From Lysobacter sp. (GTDB lineage Bacteria > Pseudomonadota > Gammaproteobacteria > Xanthomonadales > Xanthomonadaceae): 64,000 nucleotides of DNA. The stretch is from assembly GCA_030151365.1 (NCBI GenBank), contig JASLDW010000099.1:1-64000 (forward strand), in the 5' to 3' direction. The notes under the pieces are model-generated. The model did no database searches. It had not been told where the DNA came from and saw only the letters and a list, made by a program, of their open reading frames with translations. This document shows, piece by piece, positions 18,352 through 26,742 of this stretch (the first letter of the stretch is position 1; every line of letters begins with the position of its first letter). Both the position numbers and the translations under genes were made by a program.

Positions 18352-19719
18352 TCAGCGCGTGCCCGGCTCGGCGGCATCCACCCCGGTGGTTTCGCCGCGA
18401 CGCTCGCGCCACAGCATCCACAGCAACAGGCACATCGCCGGGATCGCGATCGCCGCCGTGTAGGTGAAGAACACCGGATAGCCCCAGGCATTGACGATCT
18501 TGCCCCACTGGCTGGCCAGCGATTTCGCCGGCAGGCTCCACAGCGTGCCGAACAACGCGTACTGGGTCGCGGTGTAGCGCGCGCTGGTCAGCGACGACAT
18601 GTAGGCGATGAACGAGGTGCCGGCGATGCCGTTGGCGAGATTGTCGGCGCTGACGATCGTCGCCAGCCACGCCAGGGTCGGCTTGATCGCCGCCATGTGC
18701 GCGTAGAGCAGGTTGGCGACGCTCAGCATCACCAGCCCGAACAGCATCGTGCGCAGCAGTCCGAAGCGGCGGATCAGCACGCCGGCCAGCACCGCGCCGA
18801 CCATCGTCATGATCACGCCGTACACCTTCGAGACCAGCGCGATTTCCTTCAGGGTGAATCCCATGTCGATGTAGAACGGATTCGCCGCCACGCCCATCGT
18901 GGTGTAGTTGAAGCGGAAGGTGATGATCAGCAGCAGGATCGGCAGGCCGATCTTGAGGCCCTTGCGCTGGAAGAAGTCGGCGAACGGGCAGATCACCGCA
19001 CCCACCAGCCACGCCACCAGCTTGCGCGGTGCTTCCGGCCACTGCACCGCGTAGCGCTCGAAGCGTTCCACCAGCGGTTCCGGCGGCAAGGCGGCACGAT
19101 CGACGCGCGCGCTCGGCTCGGCGATCACGAAGGTGGTGACGATGCCGACGAAGGCGCAGGCGGCCATGATCAGGTACGACGTCATCCAGCCGTAGCCGGC
19201 GGCCGCCGTCAGCGCGCCGGCGCCTGCGCAGATCAGCGCGACCTGGTAGCCGATCTGGTAGGCCGCGGCCATGCCGCCCTGGTCCTTTTCCTCGGCGGCC
19301 TCGATGCGATAGGCGTCGACGGCGATGTCCTGCGTCGACGACGCGAAGGCGGTGAACACCGCGAGCATCGCCATGCGCGCGACGTCGGTGACGGGATCGG
19401 TCGTCGCCATCATCACCAGACCGACCACGATGCACGACTGCGCCAGCAGCATCCAGCTGCGGCGGCGCCCCAGCCGTCCGAGGACCGGGATCGGCAGGCG
19501 ATCGACGATCGGCGCCCAGAAATACTTCAGCGAATACGCCAGTCCCACCAGGCTGAAGGTGCCGATGGTGGCGCGGTTGATCCCGGACTGGCGCAACCAC
19601 GCCGACAGCGTCGTCAGCACCAGCGCGAACGGCAGGCCCGAGGAAAAGCCGAGGAACAGCATCGCGCGCACGCGCGGATTGGCGTACACGCCCAGCGACT
19701 GGGTCCAGCGCTCGCGCAT
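18352..19719 (-). CDS. ampG: AmpG-like MFS permease (muropeptide or related transport)
   Basis: Twelve- to fourteen-helix major-facilitator protein of 455 residues resembling AmpG, the inner-membrane importer of GlcNAc-anhydroMurNAc muropeptides. Typical stretches are LGFSSGLPFALVLTTLSAWL in helix 1, LVGLAYSLKYFWAPIVDR, FASSTQDIAVDAYRIE, and a late FIAYMSSLTS...YTATQYALF. The start is the ATG of MRERWTQSLG, 8 bases after the xthA stop. Together with mepM and anmK it fits a wall-recycling role. Substrate specificity within the AmpG-like group is not certain. Confidence 0.85.
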   Translation of the reverse strand: MRERWTQSLGVYANPRVRAMLFLGFSSGLPFALVLTTLSAWLRQSGINRATIGTFSLVGLAYSLKYFWAPIVDRLPIPVLGRLGRRRSWMLLAQSCIVVGLVMMATTDPVTDVARMAMLAVFTAFASSTQDIAVDAYRIEAAEEKDQGGMAAAYQIGYQVALICAGAGALTAAAGYGWMTSYLIMAACAFVGIVTTFVIAEPSARVDRAALPPEPLVERFERYAVQWPEAPRKLVAWLVGAVICPFADFFQRKGLKIGLPILLLIITFRFNYTTMGVAANPFYIDMGFTLKEIALVSKVYGVIMTMVGAVLAGVLIRRFGLLRTMLFGLVMLSVANLLYAHMAAIKPTLAWLATIVSADNLANGIAGTSFIAYMSSLTSARYTATQYALFGTLWSLPAKSLASQWGKIVNAWGYPVFFTYTAAIAIPAMCLLLWMLWRERRGETTGVDAAEPGTR

Positions 19720-19727
19720 CGATGTCT

Positions 19728-20546
19728 TCAACGCGTGAACTCCCCGGTCGCGTAGTCGACCAGATAGGGCGCGTGGTCGGAGAATTTCGGTTCGGCGAAG
19801 ATCTCGGCGTGGCGGATCGATTCGGCGAGCTTCGGCGTCACCAGCTGGTAATCTATGCGCCAGCCGACGTTGTTGGCACGCGCCGCCCCGCGCTGGCTCC
19901 ACCAGCTGTATTCGACGGCATCGGGCTTGGCGACGCGGAAGCTGTCCTTCCAGCCGTGCGTCGGCGACTCCACCAGGCCGTCGCCGCAGGCATCGGCGAT
20001 CATCGAGTTCATCCACGCGCGTTCGTGCGGCAGGCAACCGGAGTTCTTCTGGTTGCCGGTCCAGTTCCTGATGTCGTTCTTCGCACGCACGATGTTCCAG
20101 TCGCCGCACAGGACATATTCGCGACCGCTGGCCAGCCATTCGTCGAGGATGGGCTTCAGCCACTGCATCACGTCTTCCTTCACCGCTTGGCGCACTTCGC
20201 CGGAGCTGCCGGAAGGAATGTAGAAACTCACCACCGAGAGATTGCCGAAGCGCGCCTCGATGTAACGGCCTTCCTCGTCGAAGTCGCCGCGACCAAGATT
20301 GGTGCGGACTTCGTCGGGCTCATGGCGGCTGTAGATCGCCACGCCGCTATAGCCCTTCTTGGTGGTGGCGTCGCGGAACCACGACTTGTATCCGGGCGGC
20401 TGGAGTTCCGGCACCCGCAGCTGGTGTTCCTGTGCCTTGGTTTCCTGCACGCACATGACGTCGATGTCCTGCTTGCCGAACCAGTCGAAGAAGCCCTTGC
20501 TGGCGGCGGACCGCAGGCCGTTGGCGTTGAAACTGAGGATGCGCAT
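19728..20546 (-). CDS. xthA: Exodeoxyribonuclease III / AP endonuclease
   Basis: DNA-repair nuclease of the exonuclease-endonuclease-phosphatase fold acting at abasic sites. The 272-residue protein shows the active-site blocks in order: LSFNANGLRSA, VMCVQETKAQ (metal Glu), GYSGVAIYSR, LCGDWNI (Asp/Asn) and the terminal FSDHAPYLVDY (Asp/His). The start lies only 22 bases from the divergent pyrE start. It is followed 8 bases later by the AmpG-like permease, so both may share a transcript. Confidence 0.94.
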   Translation of the reverse strand: MRILSFNANGLRSAASKGFFDWFGKQDIDVMCVQETKAQEHQLRVPELQPPGYKSWFRDATTKKGYSGVAIYSRHEPDEVRTNLGRGDFDEEGRYIEARFGNLSVVSFYIPSGSSGEVRQAVKEDVMQWLKPILDEWLASGREYVLCGDWNIVRAKNDIRNWTGNQKNSGCLPHERAWMNSMIADACGDGLVESPTHGWKDSFRVAKPDAVEYSWWSQRGAARANNVGWRIDYQLVTPKLAESIRHAEIFAEPKFSDHAPYLVDYATGEFTR

Positions 20547-20568
20547 GGCAGGAGGTTATCATCCCCCC

Positions 20569-21222
20569 ATGCGCGAACGCTTCCTCGAACTTGCCATCCA
20601 GGCCGACGCCCTGCGTTTCGGCGAATTCACCCTGAAGTCGGGACGCATCAGCCCCTATTTCTTCAACGCCGGCCGCTTCGACAGCGGCGCGCGCCTGGCC
20701 GGCCTCGCGTCCTGCTATGCCGATGCCATCGAACACGCCGGCCTCGCTGCCGACGTCCTGTTCGGCCCCGCCTACAAGGGCATTCCGCTGGCGACCGCGG
20801 TCGCCTGCGAACTGTCGCGACGCGGGCGCGACGTCGGCCTCGCGTTCAATCGCAAGGAAGCCAAGGACCACGGCGAAGGCGGCACCCTGGTCGGGGCGTC
20901 GATGCAAGACAAGCGCGTGTTGATCATCGACGACGTGATCACTGCCGGCACCGCGATCCGCGAGGCGCTCGACCTGGTCGCCGGAGGTGGCGGCATCGTC
21001 TCCGGAATTGTCGTTGCGCTCGATCGCCAGGAAGTCCTGGACGACGGCGACCGCCGCTCGGCGGTGCAGCGCGTCCGCGACAGCGCCGGCGTCCCCGTGA
21101 TCGCTGTCTCAACCCTCGACGATCTCCTCGAGTGGAGCGCCCGCAATGGCGCCTCGGGTGCTGACCAGCCCGCCCTGCTGGCGTATCGTGCGCGCTATGG
21201 AAGCACGTCGACCGAACCCTGA
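20569..21222 (+). CDS. pyrE: Orotate phosphoribosyltransferase
   Basis: Forms OMP from orotate and PRPP in pyrimidine synthesis. The 217-residue protein has the family blocks FTLKSGRISPYFFNAG, FGPAYKGIPLA, NRKEAKDHGEGG and the PRPP-binding loop VLIIDDVITAGTA. An AGGAGG lies at 20550-20555, 13 bases before the ATG, inside the short gap to the divergent xthA gene. The 3' end overlaps the next gene by 26 bases in another frame. Confidence 0.96.
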   Translation: MRERFLELAIQADALRFGEFTLKSGRISPYFFNAGRFDSGARLAGLASCYADAIEHAGLAADVLFGPAYKGIPLATAVACELSRRGRDVGLAFNRKEAKDHGEGGTLVGASMQDKRVLIIDDVITAGTAIREALDLVAGGGGIVSGIVVALDRQEVLDDGDRRSAVQRVRDSAGVPVIAVSTLDDLLEWSARNGASGADQPALLAYRARYGSTSTEP

Positions 21223-21886
21223 CCTGCGACGCCTCGCGACCGCTGCCGGCCTGGCGGCAGGATTGTGCGTCGCACTGTCCGCGCAGGCGCAGACCAAGCC
21301 CGCGGGCAAGACCGTGCGCTGCTGGAGCGAACACGGCCAAACCATCTGCGGCGATGCCATGCCGGCCAGCGCCACCGACAGCGCCCAGCGCGAGATCAAT
21401 GCCAGCGGCGTGACGATCAAGACCATTCCGCGCCCGCTGACGCCAGCCGAACAATCCGCCAAGGACGCCGCCGACAAGGCCGAAGCCGCGCGCGTCGCGG
21501 CGCAGGCCAGCCAGGCTCGCCAGCAGATGGCGCTGGCCACGACCTACCCCAGCGAAGACGCGCTGCGCAAGGCATACGCGGAACGTTCGCAGAACGTGCA
21601 TGCCTCGCTGGTGGCCGCGCAATCGAGCCTGGCCAGCCATCGCCTGGAACTGGCGCGTTCGCTGCTGCGCGCCACCAACAGCGAATTGCAGGGCAGGCCG
21701 GTCAACAAGCCGCTGAACGACACCATCGCCCAGCAGGCCGGCGCGGTGACCACCGCCTATGCCGACCTGCAACGCAAGCGCGACGAGTACGCGGCGATGG
21801 ACGGCGAGCTCCAGCAGGCGCTACGGCAATACCGCGACTACAAGCAGAACGGCGGCATCGCCCCGGCGGCGACACCGCAACCCTGA
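21197..21886 (+). CDS. Exported DUF4124-type protein with helical C-terminal half
   Basis: Unknown function. The 229-residue protein starts MEARRPNPDLRR, has a signal peptide ending near LSAQAQ, then a short DUF4124-like segment (VRCWSEHGQTICGDAMPA, about 38-57) with two cysteines that may pair in the periplasm. The remaining 150 residues are Ala/Gln/Arg-rich and probably helical. DUF4124 proteins are widespread periplasmic proteins of Proteobacteria without assigned activity. The start overlaps the end of pyrE, and an earlier in-frame ATG would overlap it further and lacks a signal. No ribosome site is obvious. Confidence 0.72.
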   Translation: MEARRPNPDLRRLATAAGLAAGLCVALSAQAQTKPAGKTVRCWSEHGQTICGDAMPASATDSAQREINASGVTIKTIPRPLTPAEQSAKDAADKAEAARVAAQASQARQQMALATTYPSEDALRKAYAERSQNVHASLVAAQSSLASHRLELARSLLRATNSELQGRPVNKPLNDTIAQQAGAVTTAYADLQRKRDEYAAMDGELQQALRQYRDYKQNGGIAPAATPQP

Positions 21887-21892
21887 TTCCGG

Positions 21893-24202
21893 TCAGAACG
21901 TCAGTTCCAGCGCCGGATCGACCGCGCGCAGGCGGCTGCGGAACAATGCCTGCACTTCTTCCAGGCGTTCCTGGGTATTGGCTTCGAAGCGCAGCACCAG
22001 TACCGGCGTGGTATTGGACGCACGCACCAGTCCCCAGCCGTCGCTCCAGTCCGCGCGCACGCCGTCGAGCGTGGTCACGCGCGCGCCGTCGAAACCGCCG
22101 TTCGCCACCAGTTTCTCGACGAAGGCGTGCGGATCGGCGACCGGCACCTTGATCTCGGGCGTGGAGATCGATTCCGGGATCGTGGCGAACACGGCATCGG
22201 CGTCCTCGCTGCGCGCGGCGAGGATTTCGAGCAGGCGCGCCGCCGAATAGATGCCGTCGTCGAAGCCGTACCAGCGTTCCATGAAGAAGAAGTGGCCGCT
22301 CATCTCGCCGGCGAGTTCGGCTTCCTCTTCGCGCATCTTCGACTTGATCAGCGAATGCCCGGTCTTCCACATCAGCGGGCTGCCGCCGCGGCCCATGATG
22401 TAGGGCGCCAGCGCGCCTGTGCACTTCACGTCGTAGACGATGATCGCGCCGGGATTGCGTTCCAGCACGTCGGCGGCGAACAGCATCAGCAAACGATCGG
22501 GGAAGATGTTGTGCCCCTCGGGCGTGATCACGCCGAGGCGGTCGCCATCGCCGTCGAAAGCGACGCCGAGATCGGCCTTGCGGGTCTGCACGATGTGGCG
22601 CAGGTCCTCGAGGTTGTGCGGCTCGCTGGGATCGGGGTGGTGGTTGGGGAAGTTACCGTCGATCTCGCAGAACAGCGGGAACACGTTGGCGCCGATCGCT
22701 TCCAGCACGCGCGGGCCGAGGTCGCCGGCGACGCCGTTGCCGGCATCGACCACCACGTCGAGCGGGCGCTCGAGGCGGATGTCGGAGGCGATGCGATTGA
22801 CGTAATCGTCGGAGATGTCGCGCTCCTCGACGCGGCCAAGCTGTTCGGCTTCGTGCAGCGTGCCTTCGGCGATGCGCGTGTAGAGCGCGGTGATGGTGTC
22901 GCCGGACAGCGTCTCGCCGCCGACCACGATCTTGAAGCCGTTGTAGTCGGGCGGATTGTGGCTGCCTGTGACCGCCACGCAACAGCCGGTGCGCAGGTGG
23001 TAGGCGCCGAAGTAGACCAGCGGCGTCGGCGCCATGCCGATCGAAATCACGTTGCGGCCGGCGCGGCGCAGCCCTTCGGTCAGGCCGCCGACGAGATCGG
23101 GGCCGGAGAGGCGACCGTCGCGCCCGATCACGATGTCGTAGAGACCGTGCTCGTGCATCAGCGTGCCGATCGACTGGCCGATCTGGCGGGCGACGTTGAC
23201 GTCGAGCGTCTTGCCGACCACGCCGCGGATGTCATACGCGCGGAAGATCCCGGGATCGGGCAGCGCCGGCCCATCCGCCTTCGCCGCTTCCGCCCGGGTG
23301 GCGGCGGCCTCGGCGGCGGCGGCCTGGTTCTGCGCGGTGAGATCGCCGACGGTCGGTTCATCGTTGTCCGTCGCAATGGCGGCCGCGTCCTCTTCCATCG
23401 GCGCTTCCGGTTTCGCGGAACGTTGGCGCAGCCACAGCAATGCAATGCCGGCGCCGACCAGCAGCAACGCGAGGATCGCCGTCATCACCCGTCCGAAACC
23501 GAGCGGACCGGGTTCGACCTGCGCCGTGTACGCGAGCAGGTTCCAGTCGCTGCCCTTGATCGTGGCCGAAGACTTGTCGCCGCGTGTTTCAAGGCCCTTG
23601 TCGCCGACCTGCGCCAACGTTGCATCGGCCTGCTTGAGCGCCAGATAGCCGCCGCCGGCATTCGCCTTGGCAACCGCATCGGTCAACGCCTTCGCCGGTT
23701 GCGCCGCCACCGCAACGGCGCCGCCACCGGCAACCGGCAACGCGATCAGCAGCCTTGGCTGACCGCCCTCGCGCGCCATCACCACTGCGGGCCTGCCATT
23801 GGCGAGTGCCGTCTGCGCCGCGCCGGCACGGCCATAGCCGCTGGCAGGCAAGGCGGACATCATCGCCTGCAGGTCGGGCGCCGCGACTTCCGCATGCTCG
23901 CTGCCCGGCCACGCCGTCGCCAACGCCTGCGATGCCGCCGGATAGTCGCTGGCCTGCACCGCGGCGATCACCGCCGGCGATTGCGCGGCTTTCTGCGCCG
24001 CGGCCAGTTGCTTCGCGAGCGCGGAAGACACCGCGTTGGCGACGCCATCCCGCGTCGCGGCGAGCCGCGTCGATTGCCCGGATTCGCGCCACTGGCGCAG
24101 CGCCGACCACGCGGCCCATGCGCCCAACAACACCAGCAGCACCGCCAGCAACGGCAGCATGCGCTTCATCGATCCGGCATCGCCCAGGTTCAGCGTCTTC
24201 AT
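21893..24202 (-). CDS. algC: Phosphomannomutase/phosphoglucomutase with membrane-anchored N-terminal extension
   Basis: Interconverts hexose 1- and 6-phosphates for exopolysaccharide and LPS sugar synthesis (AlgC/XanA type). Of 769 residues the last 450 form the enzyme. The phosphoserine loop is TGSHNPPDYNG (Ser414), the metal loop is DGDGDR (550-555), and the sugar-binding stretch is EMSGHFFF. The first 315 residues are unlike E. coli homologues: a membrane helix (15-33), a roughly 200-residue region predicted periplasmic, a second helix (239-258) and an Ala/Glu-rich linker. The ATG has AAGGAA upstream. It follows dut after 29 bases in a coaC-coaB-dut-algC cluster known from pseudomonads and xanthomonads. 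Confidence 0.9.
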   Translation of the reverse strand: MKTLNLGDAGSMKRMLPLLAVLLVLLGAWAAWSALRQWRESGQSTRLAATRDGVANAVSSALAKQLAAAQKAAQSPAVIAAVQASDYPAASQALATAWPGSEHAEVAAPDLQAMMSALPASGYGRAGAAQTALANGRPAVVMAREGGQPRLLIALPVAGGGAVAVAAQPAKALTDAVAKANAGGGYLALKQADATLAQVGDKGLETRGDKSSATIKGSDWNLLAYTAQVEPGPLGFGRVMTAILALLLVGAGIALLWLRQRSAKPEAPMEEDAAAIATDNDEPTVGDLTAQNQAAAAEAAATRAEAAKADGPALPDPGIFRAYDIRGVVGKTLDVNVARQIGQSIGTLMHEHGLYDIVIGRDGRLSGPDLVGGLTEGLRRAGRNVISIGMAPTPLVYFGAYHLRTGCCVAVTGSHNPPDYNGFKIVVGGETLSGDTITALYTRIAEGTLHEAEQLGRVEERDISDDYVNRIASDIRLERPLDVVVDAGNGVAGDLGPRVLEAIGANVFPLFCEIDGNFPNHHPDPSEPHNLEDLRHIVQTRKADLGVAFDGDGDRLGVITPEGHNIFPDRLLMLFAADVLERNPGAIIVYDVKCTGALAPYIMGRGGSPLMWKTGHSLIKSKMREEEAELAGEMSGHFFFMERWYGFDDGIYSAARLLEILAARSEDADAVFATIPESISTPEIKVPVADPHAFVEKLVANGGFDGARVTTLDGVRADWSDGWGLVRASNTTPVLVLRFEANTQERLEEVQALFRSRLRAVDPALELTF

Positions 24203-24231
24203 CGTCGTTCGTTCCTTGTCGCGGGTCTGCT

Positions 24232-24690
24232 TCAGCGCAGGCCCGTATGGCCAAATCCGCCCGCACCGCGGGCGCTGTCTTCGAACGCGTCCACCACATC
24301 CAGCGCCACGCGCACGATCGGCATGACCACCAGCTGCGCGATGCGATCCCCCGGCGCCATCGTGAACGACTCGCGCCCGCGATTCCACACGCTGATCATC
24401 AGCGGGCCCTGGTAGTCGGCGTCGATCAGGCCGGTGCCGTTGCCGAGCACCAGTCCGTGCTTGTGGCCGAGCCCGGAACGCGGCAGCACCAGTGCGCACA
24501 GCGTCGGATCGGCGAGGTGGATGGCGATGCCCGACGGCACCAATTCCGCCTGGCCGGGTTGAATCGTCAACGGCGCGTCGATGGCGGCGCGGAGATCGAG
24601 CGCGGCGCTGGACGCGGTCGCGTATTCCGGCAACGGCCACTCGCCGCCGAAGCGCGGGTCGAGCAGCTTGATCTGCAACACATGGTTCAT
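24232..24690 (-). CDS. dut: Deoxyuridine 5'-triphosphate nucleotidohydrolase
   Basis: Hydrolyses dUTP to dUMP, keeping uracil out of DNA and feeding thymidylate synthesis. The 152-residue trimeric-type enzyme shows the five dUTPase motifs: AALDLRA (1), PRSGLGHKHG (2), GTGLIDADYQG (3), GDRIAQLVV (4) and the flexible C-terminal GAGGFGHTG (5). Its start overlaps the coaB stop by 4 bases (ATGA). Confidence 0.96.
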   Translation of the reverse strand: MNHVLQIKLLDPRFGGEWPLPEYATASSAALDLRAAIDAPLTIQPGQAELVPSGIAIHLADPTLCALVLPRSGLGHKHGLVLGNGTGLIDADYQGPLMISVWNRGRESFTMAPGDRIAQLVVMPIVRVALDVVDAFEDSARGAGGFGHTGLR

Positions 24691-25346
24691 GCGTTCGAAA
24701 TTCTCTCTTCGATGAGGTCGAGCAGGCTTTCGGCGACCACGCGCTTGCTCTGGGGACCGAGGCGGCGCTGGCCGTCGGTCCAGATCACGTCGAGCGTGTT
24801 GTCGTCGGATTCGAACCCGCAGCCGGCGATGCCGACGCGGTTGGCCGCGATCATGTCGATGCGCTTGGCCGCGAGCTTGCCGCGCGCGTAGGTCTCGACG
24901 TCGTCGGTTTCGGCGGCGAAGCCGACGACAAGCTGCGGGCGGTTCGCGGCAGAGGCGACATCGGCGAGAATGTCGCGCGTCTTGACCAGTTCCAGCACCA
25001 GCGTGTCCTGTCCCGGCACCTTCTTCAATTTGTGGCCGGCGACGGCGCGCGGGGTGAAATCGGCGACCGCCGCGGTGCCGATGTAGATGTCGGCCGGCAA
25101 CGCCGACATCACCGCATCGTGCATCTGCGCCGCCGAACGCACGTCGACGCGTTGCGCGCCCGCCGGCGTCTGCAGATGGACCGGACCGGCGACCAATACC
25201 ACCTGCGCGCCACGCGCGACCGCCGCTTCCGCAATCGCGAACCCCATGCGGCCACTGCTGCGATTGCCGATGAAGCGCACCGGATCGATGTCCTCGAAAG
25301 TCGGACCCGCGCTCACCAGCACGCGTTTGCCGTTCAGCGCGCTCAT
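24687..25346 (-). CDS. coaB: Phosphopantothenate-cysteine ligase (CoaB), encoded separately
   Basis: Second half-reaction of the usual CoaBC: joins cysteine to 4'-phosphopantothenate using CTP. The 219-residue protein begins MSALNGKRVLVSAGP exactly where the ligase domain begins in fused CoaBC proteins. It keeps DPVRFIGNRSSGRMG, the AVADFTP stretch and the nucleotide-binding KLKKVPG. It overlaps the coaC stop as ATGA, so translation is probably coupled. A -1 shift at the AAAA run just before the junction would fuse both halves in one frame, which raises the question of a frameshift or sequence error against a true gene split. Confidence 0.88.
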   Translation of the reverse strand: MSALNGKRVLVSAGPTFEDIDPVRFIGNRSSGRMGFAIAEAAVARGAQVVLVAGPVHLQTPAGAQRVDVRSAAQMHDAVMSALPADIYIGTAAVADFTPRAVAGHKLKKVPGQDTLVLELVKTRDILADVASAANRPQLVVGFAAETDDVETYARGKLAAKRIDMIAANRVGIAGCGFESDDNTLDVIWTDGQRRLGPQSKRVVAESLLDLIEERISNA

Positions 25347-25888
25347 GCCGGATGTTTTCCGGTCAGCGCGGCAACGATTTCCGCCGGCTCGCTCATCCGT
25401 CCCGGACCGCTTTCGCCTTCGGCCAGCGGACCATCGTTCGGACCGACCACCTGCACGCCGCGCGCGCGCAAGGTCGCGATATTGGCCTGCGTCGCCGGAT
25501 GCTTCCACATCACGTGGTTCATCGCCGGGCACACCGTCAGTGCCGCAGTCGAAGCGAGACAGAGCGTGCTGACCAGATCGTCGGCGAAGCCATGCGCCAG
25601 TTTCGCCAGCGTGTTGGCGGTCGCCGGCGCAACAACAATGTGATCGGCCCAGCGCGCCAGTTCGAGATGGCCCATCGCCGCCTCGGCGTGCTCATCCCAC
25701 AACGACGTCCGCACCGGGCGATGGCTGAGCGCCTGGAAGGTCTGCGCGGCCACGAAGCGCTGCGCGTTGTCCGTCATCGCCACTTGCACCTCGACACCGG
25801 TGTCGCGCAGGCGGCGCACCAGTTCGGCGGACTTGTAGGCGGCGATCCCTCCGCACACGCACAGCAGGATGTTGGCAGGGGCGGCCAT
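25343..25888 (-). CDS. coaC: Phosphopantothenoylcysteine decarboxylase (CoaC), encoded separately
   Basis: FMN-dependent decarboxylase of CoA synthesis, here 181 residues ending TGKHPA. Visible are LLCVCGGIAAYKSAELVRRL, the catalytic His73 in GHLELA, FMN-binding APATAN and PAMN (Asn124). In E. coli CoaBC the catalytic Cys158 lies in ACGDIGPGRM. The aligned residues here are AEGESGPGRM, with Glu157 in its place. The ATG was chosen to match the usual short N-terminus, with an upstream GTG at 25912 as an alternative. It is divergent from radC, as in many gammaproteobacteria. Confidence 0.87.
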   Translation of the reverse strand: MAAPANILLCVCGGIAAYKSAELVRRLRDTGVEVQVAMTDNAQRFVAAQTFQALSHRPVRTSLWDEHAEAAMGHLELARWADHIVVAPATANTLAKLAHGFADDLVSTLCLASTAALTVCPAMNHVMWKHPATQANIATLRARGVQVVGPNDGPLAEGESGPGRMSEPAEIVAALTGKHPA

Positions 25889-26004
25889 GACGGCATTTTC
25901 CGACGCACTCACAGGCTGCCAGCTTACCCGATGGCCCCGGAATTCCGATGCCGCGCCGCGCCCGCAAACGCCAGAGTGGGTGGCAGATCAAGCTTCGAAC
26001 GACC

Positions 26005-26679
26005 ATGCACATCCGCGACTGGCCCGAACACGAACGTCCCCGCGAAAAGCTGCTGCGCCTGGGCGCGGCCACGCTCTCCGATGCCGAACTGCTGGCCCTG
26101 TTCCTCGGCTCCGGGGTGCGCGGACAGGATGCGGTGGCGACCGCACGCAGCCTGCTCGCCGATGCCGGCGGCATGCGCGGCCTGCTCGATCGCGATGCCG
26201 CCGGCCTCACCGAACTCCATGGCCTCGGCCCGGCCCGCGCCTGCCGGCTGGCCGCCGCGCTCGAACTCGGCAGCCGCCACCTCGCCGGGCAGCTCGAGCG
26301 CGGCGATGCCATGGCCAATCCCGACGTCGCCGCCCGCTATTTCAGCAAGCGCCTGCGCGGTCGCCAGCGCGAGGTGTTCGCCGCCCTCTTCCTCGACACC
26401 CGCCATCGCAGCCTCGCCTTCGAGGAACTGTTCCAGGGCAGCATCGACGGCTCGGAAGTGCATCCGCGCGAGGTGGTGCAGCGCGCGCTGGCCCACAACG
26501 CGGCGGCGGTGATCGTCGGCCACAACCATCCCAGCGGCAATCCCGAGCCCAGTGCCGCCGACCGCGCGGTGACCCAGCGCCTCAAGCAGTCGCTAGCGCT
26601 GATGGACATCCGCCTGCTCGACCATTTCGTCGTCGGCGACGGCCCGGCGGTGTCGATGGCGGCGCGCGGGATGATGTGA
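26005..26679 (+). CDS. radC: RadC/JAB-domain protein
   Basis: Homologue of E. coli RadC (YicR), with an N-terminal helix-hairpin-helix-like region and a C-terminal JAMM/MPN metalloprotease fold. The role is still unresolved, and the historical DNA-repair claim is doubtful. The 224-residue length is standard. The zinc-site motif HNHPSG with H173 and H175, then D186, is intact, preceded by EVHPREVVQRAL. Translation starts at MHIRDWPEHERPREKLL; a longer reading adds 19 Arg-rich codons not typical of the family. It is divergent from coaC. Confidence 0.9.
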   Translation: MHIRDWPEHERPREKLLRLGAATLSDAELLALFLGSGVRGQDAVATARSLLADAGGMRGLLDRDAAGLTELHGLGPARACRLAAALELGSRHLAGQLERGDAMANPDVAARYFSKRLRGRQREVFAALFLDTRHRSLAFEELFQGSIDGSEVHPREVVQRALAHNAAAVIVGHNHPSGNPEPSAADRAVTQRLKQSLALMDIRLLDHFVVGDGPAVSMAARGMM

Positions 26680-26705
26680 ATGCAGGGGGCCGGGCCCCGA
26701 AGCCG

Positions 26706-26711
26706 TACAAT
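26706..26711 (+). promoter_or_regulatory. Possible -10 element of argS
   Basis: TACAAT (5 of 6 consensus) lies about 32 bases before the argS GTG. No convincing -35 is seen. It overlaps the in-frame ATG at 26710, which argues that translation begins at the downstream GTG. Confidence 0.4.
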
Positions 26712-26742
26712 GCACGGCTATCAAGCCGTTGCCCGAAATCCC

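Noticed and set aside
26710..26742. ATG start of argS 11 codons upstream of the GTG
   Set aside because: It lies within a TACAAT -10-like element and the extra residues are not typical of the family.
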